Source: CAIOSQ01 sp044359885
GTDB lineage: Bacteria; Pseudomonadota; Alphaproteobacteria; CACIAM-22H2
Direction: 5' to 3'
NCBI GenBank assembly: GCA_044359885.1
Contig: JBIKLI010000211.1
Coordinates: forward strand, 1-7,791
DNA length: 7,791 nt
The translations under genes and the position numbers were made by a program. The notes under the pieces were generated by a model, which saw nothing but the letters and a program-made list of their open reading frames with translations, was not told the DNA's origin and ran no database searches. Of the stretch, positions 1-4,945 are shown one piece after another (within the stretch, counting starts at the first letter, position 1; each line of letters starts with the position of its first letter).

Positions 1-433
1 CGACGACCGAGCCGCTGAAGGTGATCGCGCCGATCGCCGTGCCCAGTCCCATCTCGATCAGCGATCCCAGCTTGATGGCGCCGGGAATGCCGATCCCGAA
101 GCTGGTCGGCGAATAGAACGCGGCGACGGCGACCAGCACGGCCGCCAGACCGACGAGCGAGTGGAAGGCCGCGACCAGCTGCGGCAGCGCCGTCATCTCG
201 ATGCGCGCGGCGATGAACAGGCCGGCGCCGCCGCCGATGGCCATCGCCAGCAGCATCCAGAAGGACACGTGCATGTTCGGCTGGAGCAGCGTCGTGACCA
301 CGGCGATCGCCATGCCGGCGATGCCCCAGAAATTGCCGGCGCGCGCCGTTTCCGGGCTCGACAGCCCGCGCAGGCTCATGATGAACGCGACCGAGGCCGC
401 GAGGTAGAGAAGCGCCGAGAGGGTCGGACTCAT
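1..433 (-). CDS. pntB: NAD(P) transhydrogenase subunit beta, N-terminal part (3' end beyond window)
   Basis: Membrane subunit of the proton-translocating transhydrogenase, which couples inward proton flow to hydride transfer from NADH to NADP+. Only the first 144 residues are present; the gene runs off the left edge, so the rest of the membrane domain and the cytoplasmic NADP(H)-binding domain III are not visible. What is seen is a run of hydrophobic helices with family-typical stretches: LRGLSSPETARAGNF near residues 21-35, RIEMTALPQLVAAFHSLVG near 77-95, and GAITFSGS near 135-142. His91 falls where the proton-pathway histidine of E. coli PntB (beta-His91, from memory) lies. The ATG at 433 is chosen because GAGGG, overlapping the pntAB stop, sits a few bases upstream and because the N-terminus matches the family. 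It is the last gene of the pntAA-pntAB-pntB operon, 10 bases after pntAB. Identification is secure. Confidence 0.95.
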   Translation of the reverse strand, partial: MSPTLSALLYLAASVAFIMSLRGLSSPETARAGNFWGIAGMAIAVVTTLLQPNMHVSFWMLLAMAIGGGAGLFIAARIEMTALPQLVAAFHSLVGLAAVLVAVAAFYSPTSFGIGIPGAIKLGSLIEMGLGTAIGAITFSGSVV

Positions 434-443
434 GGGGTGGCCC

Positions 444-851
444 TCACTTCTGCTTCTTCTTGAACTTGGACAGCATGCGCTGGGTGACCGCGAAGCCGCC
501 GACGATGTTGACGCTGGCGAGCACGATCGCGAGGAACCCCATCGCCTGGCTGAAGCCGACCGCCGAGGCGCCGGCCGCCAGCAGCGCGCCGACGATGATC
601 ACCGAGCTGATCGCGTTGGTCACCGCCATCAGCGGCGAGTGCAGCGCCGGCGTCACGCGCCAGACGACGTAGTAGCCGACGAAAACCGCCAGCACGAAGA
701 CGGTCAGGAACATCGCCAGCATCTCGTCCGAGCCGGCGGCCGATTGCTGGGCGCGGGCCGCGAGCGCGGCCAGCCCCTGCGCCTTCTCGGCGAGGGCCGC
801 CGCGTCGGTGGCGAGCTGGGCGGCGGACTGGGTGATCTCGGATGACGCCAT
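444..851 (-). CDS. pntAB: NAD(P) transhydrogenase subunit alpha 2 (membrane part of split alpha)
   Basis: A 135-residue membrane subunit. In enterobacteria this segment is the C-terminal part of PntA; here it is a separate cistron, as in Rhodospirillum rubrum. The first ~42 residues are alanine-rich, polar and probably amphipathic. Three hydrophobic segments follow at roughly 45-65, 74-93 and 103-122, and a strongly basic tail (KFKKKQK) is probably cytoplasmic. The stretch from about 59 to 93, containing GYYVVWRVTPALHSPLMAV and TNAISSVIIVGALL, is the family signature. Together with PntB it forms domain II, the proton channel. The ATG at 851 is preceded by TGAGG, in which the TGA is the pntAA stop, giving a 9-base gap and probable translational coupling. 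The length is typical of alphaproteobacterial PntAB. Confidence 0.95.
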   Translation of the reverse strand: MASSEITQSAAQLATDAAALAEKAQGLAALAARAQQSAAGSDEMLAMFLTVFVLAVFVGYYVVWRVTPALHSPLMAVTNAISSVIIVGALLAAGASAVGFSQAMGFLAIVLASVNIVGGFAVTQRMLSKFKKKQK

Positions 852-860
852 GGCCGGACC

Positions 861-2036
861 TCAGAGCGTTGTCGGCGCCGCCGGGGGAACCGGCGGCGGC
901 ACGAAATTCGGATGTACGATCGCGCCGTCGGTCGAAAGCAGGGCGCCCTTCACGATCTCGTCGTCGCGGTCGATCTTGAGCGCGCCGTCCTTGCCGACGA
1001 TCAGCTGGACGAAGTTGAGGAGGTTCTTGGCGTAGAGCTGTGACGCATCGACCGCGACGCGGCTGGGCACGTTGGCGTGCCCCACGATCCGCACGCCGTG
1101 GCGCAGGACGACCTCGCCGGCGACCGCCCCCTCGCAATTGCCCCCGTTCTCGACCGCAAGGTCGACGATCACCGACCCCGGACGCATCGAGGCGACCATC
1201 TCGTCGCTGACCAGCCGCGGCGCGGGACGTCCGGGGATCAGGGCGGTGCAGATGACGATGTCCTGCTTGCGGATGGTCTCCGCGATCAGCGCCGCCTGCT
1301 TCTTCTTGTAGGCGTCGGACATTTCCTTGGCGTAGCCGCCCGAGGTCTCGGCCTGACGTGCCTCCTCGTCGTCGACCATGACGAAGGTGCCGCCAAGCGA
1401 CTCGACCTGCTCCTTGGCCGCGAGCCGGACATCGGTGGCGCAGACCACCGCGCCCAGGCGGCGCGCGGTCGCGATCGCCTGCAGCCCGGCCACGCCCGCC
1501 CCCATTACCATGACCTTGGCCGGGGCGATGGTGCCCGCCGCCGTCATCATCATGGGGAAGGCGCGTCCGAACTCGGTGGCGGCGTCGAGCACCGCCTTGT
1601 AGCCGGCGAGATTGGCCTGGCTGGAGAGGACGTCCATTGCCTGGGCGCGGGTGATCCGCGGCACCAGTTCCATCGCGAAAGCGGTCACGCCGCGCGCGGC
1701 CAGGTCGGCGACCAGCGGCTTGTTGCGGTAGGGGTCCAGCATCGCGATCAGCACCGCGCCGCGCTTCAGCGCCGCCCCTTCGTCGAGCCCGTCCGCCGCC
1801 GCCAGCGGCCGTGCCACCTTGAGCACGATGTCGGCGCCGCCGACGGCGGCCGCGTAATCGGCGGCGATCTCGGCGCCGGCGGCGGCGTAGGCTTCGTCGG
1901 CGATCGAGGCACCGGCCCCCGCTCCCGCCTCGACGGTGATCTCGAGGCCAAGGGCCTTGAGCCGCTTGACGGTATCCGGCGTCGCTGCGACGCGGCGCTC
2001 ATGGGCGCGGCGTTCGCGGGGGATGGCGAGTTTCAT
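861..2036 (-). CDS. pntAA: NAD(P) transhydrogenase subunit alpha 1 (soluble NAD(H)-binding domain I)
   Basis: A 391-residue peripheral subunit that binds NAD(H) and passes hydride to the NADP(H) domain of PntB. It has an alanine dehydrogenase/PNT N-terminal domain (about 1-135) followed by the Rossmann-type C-terminal domain (about 140-370) with the dinucleotide motif GAGVAG at 179-184. Arg127, Gln132, Asp135 and Ser138 (the RQD loop) and Tyr235/Met239 (the mobile loop GGYAKEM) fall at the same numbers as in the R. rubrum protein, as I recall it, so it looks fully functional. A proline-rich tail ends the protein after HPNFVP. The frame stays open further upstream, to 2216, but the ATG at 2036 gives the canonical MKLAIPRER start and has GGAG at 2047-2050 ten bases upstream. 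It is the first gene of the pnt operon, probably transcribed from the divergent region 2037-2203. Confidence 0.96.
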   Translation of the reverse strand: MKLAIPRERRAHERRVAATPDTVKRLKALGLEITVEAGAGAGASIADEAYAAAGAEIAADYAAAVGGADIVLKVARPLAAADGLDEGAALKRGAVLIAMLDPYRNKPLVADLAARGVTAFAMELVPRITRAQAMDVLSSQANLAGYKAVLDAATEFGRAFPMMMTAAGTIAPAKVMVMGAGVAGLQAIATARRLGAVVCATDVRLAAKEQVESLGGTFVMVDDEEARQAETSGGYAKEMSDAYKKKQAALIAETIRKQDIVICTALIPGRPAPRLVSDEMVASMRPGSVIVDLAVENGGNCEGAVAGEVVLRHGVRIVGHANVPSRVAVDASQLYAKNLLNFVQLIVGKDGALKIDRDDEIVKGALLSTDGAIVHPNFVPPPVPPAAPTTL

Positions 2037-2108
2037 GCGCGATCGGCTCCGTGACGGCGACCCGGCCAGCGTTCTGGGTCGGGCGCAAAATGCCTCTTCC
2101 CCAGGCGG

Positions 2109-2137
2109 TTGCCAAGCCCGGGTCACCCCAGTATCTA
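2109..2137 (+). promoter_or_regulatory. candidate promoter for the CoA-transferase operon
   Basis: TTGCCA (2109-2114, five of six matches to the -35 consensus) is followed after 17 bases by TATCTA (2132-2137, three of six matches to the -10). Transcription would start near 2144, placing the palindrome at 2150-2159 just downstream of the start, where a bound repressor would block it. An alternative is TTGATC (2144-2149) with CAGACT (2167-2172), also 17 bases apart, in which case the palindrome would lie between the two boxes. Neither is strong; the choice is unresolved. Confidence 0.3.
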
Positions 2138-2159
2138 GATCTCTTGATCTTGTCGACAA
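2130..2159 (-). promoter_or_regulatory. candidate sigma70-type promoter for pntAA-pntAB-pntB
   Basis: Read on the minus strand, TTGTCG (2159-2154) and GATACT (2135-2130) are separated by 18 bases. Each matches four of six positions of the -35 and -10 consensus hexamers. It lies about 95 bases upstream of the pntAA start, in the most AT-rich patch of the intergenic region. The -35 hexamer is half of the palindrome at 2150-2159. This is pattern matching by eye only, and promoters in GC-rich alphaproteobacteria are often degenerate. Confidence 0.3.
2150..2159. promoter_or_regulatory. 10-bp perfect palindrome, candidate operator for the FCD/GntR regulator
   Basis: The sequence TTGTCGACAA is perfectly self-complementary and matches the general form recalled for GntR/FadR-subfamily operators, T-N-G-T-(few)-A-C-N-A. 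It lies 44 bases before the CoA-transferase start and overlaps candidate promoters on both strands. A GntR-FCD regulator is encoded in the same operon (4213-4902), so autoregulation and control of the cluster from this site is a natural inference. A nearby 8-bp palindrome, ATCTAGAT (2133-2140), and a repeated GATCT (2138-2142, 2146-2150) may be part of the same region or be chance. Confidence 0.45.
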
Positions 2160-2203
2160 TCGACTGCAGACTTCCGGTTGTTCGTTGCAGACAGGATCTG
2201 GGC

Positions 2204-3388
2204 ATGGCTGCGCCACAGGCTTCGACAGCGCTCGCCTCCTTCACCGTTCTCGACCTGACCCGGGTGCGTTCAGGCCCGACGGCCGTTCGCCAACTGGCGG
2301 ATTGGGGCGCGAATGTCGTGAAGATCGAGATGCCGGCCCATCTCGAGGACCCCGATCCCATGGGCGGGCCCCGGGACGGAGCCGATTTCATGAACCTGCA
2401 CCGCAACAAACGGTCGCTCACCCTCGACCTCAAATCGCCGGCCGGCCAGGCCCTGTTCCGGCGCCTGGCGACCCGCGCCGACGTCGTGGTCGAGAATTTC
2501 CGGCCCGATGTGAAGGACCGCCTGGGTATCGGCTATCCCGACCTGCAGGCCCTCAACCCGCGGCTGGTCTATGCGAGCATCTCGGGCTTCGGCCAGGACG
2601 GCCCCTATGCCGCGCGACCCGGCTTCGATCAGATCGCCCAGGGCATGGGCGGGCTGATGTCGGTCACCGGTCTGCCCGGCCAGGGACCGGTGCGCGCCGG
2701 GATCCCGCTCGCCGACCTGACGGCCGGATTGTTCTGCGCGCTGGGCATCCTGACGGCGCTGCTGGAGCGCGAGCGCTCGGGCGAGGGTCAATGGGTGCAG
2801 ACCTCGCTGCTCCAGGCACAGGCGTTCATGCTCGACTTCCAGGCCGCGCGCTACCTCGTGCATGGCGAGGTCGCCAAGCAGGCGGGCAACAACCATCCGA
2901 CCTCGATCCCCACCGGGGTCTTCCGGACGCGCGACGGATACATCAACCTCGCGACCACCGGCCAGGCGATCTGGGAGCGCTGCGCGCGCGCGATGGGTGC
3001 CGAGGCCCTGATCGCCATGCCCGAATACGCGACCGCCGGGCTGCGCTCGCGCAACCGCGACGCGCTCAACGCGGCCCTGCAGGAGGTCTTCGCCACCGGG
3101 ACGACCGCCGGCTGGGTCGAGCGGCTCAACGCCGCCGGCGTGCCATGCGGGCCGATCTACGACATCGCGCAGATGTTCGCCGACCCGCAGGTCCGCCATC
3201 TGGGCGTCGCCGCGCCCGTCGCCGGCGCGGACCTGGCGCTGATGGCCCAGCCGGTGCGGCTCGCGCGCACGCCCTCGCGGCTCGACGCGCCGCCGCCGGG
3301 GCGCGGCGCGCACAACGAGGAGATCCTCGCCGAGTTCGGCCTGACGCCGGACGAGATCGCGGCCCTGCGCGCCGCCGGCACGATCTGA
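2204..3388 (+). CDS. CaiB/BaiF family (class III) CoA-transferase
   Basis: A 394-residue cytosolic enzyme of the formyl-CoA transferase type, which moves CoA from an acyl-CoA donor to a free carboxylic acid through an aspartyl-CoA anhydride. Family features in order: LDLTRVRSGPTAVRQLADWG and VVKIE at about 16-42; the NKRSLTLDLK segment at 68-77; VVVENFRP at 94-101; and SGFGQDGP at 127-134. Asp171, in GIPLADLTAG, is at the position of the catalytic aspartate (Asp169 of formyl-CoA transferase, from memory). NNHPTSIPTGVF at 229-240 is also typical. The length is normal. The start at 2204 is chosen over an upstream in-frame ATG at 2051 because family homology begins here and AGGA (2193-2196) is seven bases upstream. 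It is the first gene of the plus-strand operon. The acid substrate cannot be told from sequence; dicarboxylates and carnitine-like acids are both known in this family. Confidence 0.9.
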   Translation: MAAPQASTALASFTVLDLTRVRSGPTAVRQLADWGANVVKIEMPAHLEDPDPMGGPRDGADFMNLHRNKRSLTLDLKSPAGQALFRRLATRADVVVENFRPDVKDRLGIGYPDLQALNPRLVYASISGFGQDGPYAARPGFDQIAQGMGGLMSVTGLPGQGPVRAGIPLADLTAGLFCALGILTALLERERSGEGQWVQTSLLQAQAFMLDFQAARYLVHGEVAKQAGNNHPTSIPTGVFRTRDGYINLATTGQAIWERCARAMGAEALIAMPEYATAGLRSRNRDALNAALQEVFATGTTAGWVERLNAAGVPCGPIYDIAQMFADPQVRHLGVAAPVAGADLALMAQPVRLARTPSRLDAPPPGRGAHNEEILAEFGLTPDEIAALRAAGTI

Positions 3389-3418
3389 AGCTTCACGACG
3401 CGACAGGAGACGACCGCG

Positions 3419-4204
3419 ATGACCGACAAGATGCGTGCCGACCGCCAGGGACGGGTCGGCATCATGACCTTCAACAACCCGGAGAAGCACAACGCCGTCT
3501 CGTTCGAGATGTGGGAAGCCGCCGAGCGGATCCTCGACTCCTTCGAGAACGACCCGGAGGTGCGGGTCGTGGTCCTGACCGGCGCCGGCGGCAAGGCCTT
3601 CGTCTCGGGGGCCGACATCTCGAAATTCGACAGCGAGCGCGCCTCCGAAGAGGCGGTGCAGCGCTACAACGCGATGGTCGAGAAGGTCTATGGCCGCATC
3701 TACCGATTCCCCAAGCCGACCATCGCGATGATCCGCGGCTATTGCCTGGGCGGCGGCCTCAACCTCGCGATCTGCTGCGACATGCGCTACGCGACCGAAG
3801 GCTCGCGCTTCGCCCTGCCCGCGGCGAAGCTGGGCCTGGGCTACGGCTATCCCGGCCTGCGCCGCTACATCGAGACGATCGGGCCGGTCGCGACCAAGGA
3901 GATCTTCTTCACCGCGCGCCAGCTGAGCGCGGCGGAGGCGCTGCGCTGGAACATGGTCAACGCAGTCGTCGCCGACGATGCGCTGGAGACGACCGTGATG
4001 GGCGTCGCCGACACGATCGCGGGCAACGCGCCGCTGACGATCGCGACGATCAAGCGGTCGACCGTCGAGATCCTGAGGAACCAGGCCGACCAGGACATCG
4101 CCGCGTGCGACGCGATGGTCGCCGCCTGCTTCGCCAGCGACGACTATCGCGAGGGCCGCAAGGCGTTCCTCGAGAAGCGCAAGCCCGCCTTCACCGGAAC
4201 CTGA
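3419..4204 (+). CDS. enoyl-CoA hydratase/isomerase (crotonase) family protein lacking both hydratase Glu residues
   Basis: A 261-residue crotonase-fold protein of normal family length, expected to act on an acyl-CoA thioester in the cytosol. The N-terminal strand is FNNPEKHNAVS (18-28). The oxyanion-hole elements are VSGADI (62-67) and the glycine run at 111-113 in IRGYCLGGG, followed by LAICCDMRYA. The two acid/base glutamates of classical hydratases (Glu144 and Glu164 of the rat mitochondrial enzyme) are replaced by Asn115 and Ala135. LGLGYGYPG (138-146) follows, where classical enzymes have LG plus a GG-containing loop. The fold and CoA binding are therefore supported, but water addition by the standard mechanism is not; it may be a hydrolase, isomerase, lyase or a hydratase with other residues. 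AGGAG at 3405-3409 lies nine bases before the ATG. The gene starts 30 bases after the CoA-transferase, so its substrate may be that enzyme's product. Confidence 0.88.
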   Translation: MTDKMRADRQGRVGIMTFNNPEKHNAVSFEMWEAAERILDSFENDPEVRVVVLTGAGGKAFVSGADISKFDSERASEEAVQRYNAMVEKVYGRIYRFPKPTIAMIRGYCLGGGLNLAICCDMRYATEGSRFALPAAKLGLGYGYPGLRRYIETIGPVATKEIFFTARQLSAAEALRWNMVNAVVADDALETTVMGVADTIAGNAPLTIATIKRSTVEILRNQADQDIAACDAMVAACFASDDYREGRKAFLEKRKPAFTGT

Positions 4205-4212
4205 CCGTCCAG

Positions 4213-4902
4213 ATGGACGCCCCGACGGCCATCGCGCTCGTCCGCAGCACGTCGCTCTCGACCCTGGTCGAGGCCGAGGTGACGCGCATGATCCTGACGG
4301 GCGAGCTCGGGGCCGGCCAGCAGATCAAGGAACTGGCCATCGCCGCGCGGCTGGGGGTCGGACGGTCCTCGGTCCGCGAGGCGCTGCGCGCGCTCGAGGC
4401 CGCCGGCATGGTCCGGATCGAGAAGAACCGCGGCGCCTTCGTGCGCGCGGTCGACGAGGCCGAAGCGCGCGAAATGTACATGATCCGCGAGCAGCTCGAG
4501 GGGCTGGCGGGGCGGCTGCTGGCGGCGCGCATCGCCGACGCGGAGGTCGCGGAGCTCCGCGGTCTGGTCGACGAGATGGACCGCAATCTGGCGCCGGATC
4601 AGTTCGACCGCTATTTCCCGCTGAACCTCATGTTCCACCGGCGGATCTTCGAGATGGCGGGCAATCGCCGCCTCGCCGAGACATATCGCCGGCTGACCAA
4701 TGAACTGCATGTCGTCCGGCGCGACGGGCTGCTGCGCGGCGGCGGCCTCGCGGTGTCGAATGTCGAGCACCGCCGGATCGTCGAGGCACTCGCCGCGCGC
4801 GACCCGGCCGCGGCCGAAGCGGCGCTGCGCGACCATGTCGCCGCCGGCGACCGCCGGCGGCGGGTCCCGGTGGGACCAGGTCCCGATGCCGAGGTCGCTT
4901 GA
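4213..4902 (+). CDS. GntR family transcriptional regulator with FCD ligand-binding domain
   Basis: A 229-residue FadR-subfamily DNA-binding regulator. A winged helix-turn-helix occupies about 15-80, with the recognition region LAIAARLGVGRSSVREALRA (41-60) and the wing GMVRIEKNRGAFV (65-77). The all-helical FCD effector domain follows at about 85-212. His142 (in NLMFH), His186 (in VEHRRIVEAL) and His208 (in LRDHV) match the metal-ligand histidines usual in FCD domains. Asn138 takes the place of the aspartate seen in many members, though Asn also occurs in the family as I recall it. Such proteins commonly sense carboxylic acids. The ATG at 4213 is eight bases after the crotonase stop with no convincing Shine-Dalgarno, so translation is probably coupled. 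A short Arg/Pro/Gly-rich tail (214-229) follows the FCD domain. It probably controls this operon through the palindrome at 2150-2159. Confidence 0.92.
   Translation: MDAPTAIALVRSTSLSTLVEAEVTRMILTGELGAGQQIKELAIAARLGVGRSSVREALRALEAAGMVRIEKNRGAFVRAVDEAEAREMYMIREQLEGLAGRLLAARIADAEVAELRGLVDEMDRNLAPDQFDRYFPLNLMFHRRIFEMAGNRRLAETYRRLTNELHVVRRDGLLRGGGLAVSNVEHRRIVEALAARDPAAAEAALRDHVAAGDRRRRVPVGPGPDAEVA
4841..4884 (+). repeat. tandem GC-rich hairpins at the 3' end of the regulator gene
   Basis: Two adjacent inverted repeats. CCGCCGG (4841-4847) pairs with CCGGCGG (4854-4860) around a 6-base loop, and GGTCCC (4863-4868) pairs with GGGACC (4872-4877) around a 3-base loop. A third copy of GGTCCC (4879-4884) could compete for the same GGGACC. 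They lie inside the last codons of the GntR gene, 60-100 bases before the MmgE/PrpD start, and encode its odd Arg/Pro/Gly tail. There is no T tract, so this is not a canonical intrinsic terminator. A role in transcript processing or attenuation is only a possibility. Confidence 0.35.
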
Positions 4903-4945
4903 CGACCCGCCGCCACTCCCCCCGGACGCAACGAGGCAGGACCGC

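Noticed and set aside
1077..2054. A 325-residue plus-strand frame antisense to pntAA.
   Set aside because: Low-complexity Arg/Gly/His composition, no motif, and pntAA on the other strand is unmistakable.
2037..2216. N-terminal extension of PntAA by 60 residues, and extension of the CoA-transferase back to the ATG at 2051.
   Set aside because: Neither extension resembles its family, the two would overlap each other across the intergenic region, and good ribosome sites precede the shorter starts.
2204..4204. Carnitine metabolism (caiB-caiD-like pair).
   Set aside because: The CoA-transferase family fits, but the crotonase lacks the glutamates seen in CaiD-type hydratases, and no caiA, caiC or transporter gene is present.
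1936..4212. The reading frame of the GntR gene stays open for more than 2 kb upstream, suggesting a giant 988-residue protein.
   Set aside because: The upstream part is an Arg-rich shadow of the pntAA, CoA-transferase and crotonase genes, and the family match begins only at 4213.
4624..4638. Asn138 in place of Asp in the FCD metal site as a sign of a lost ligand site.
   Set aside because: Asn at this position is common among FCD proteins as I recall, and the three histidines are present.
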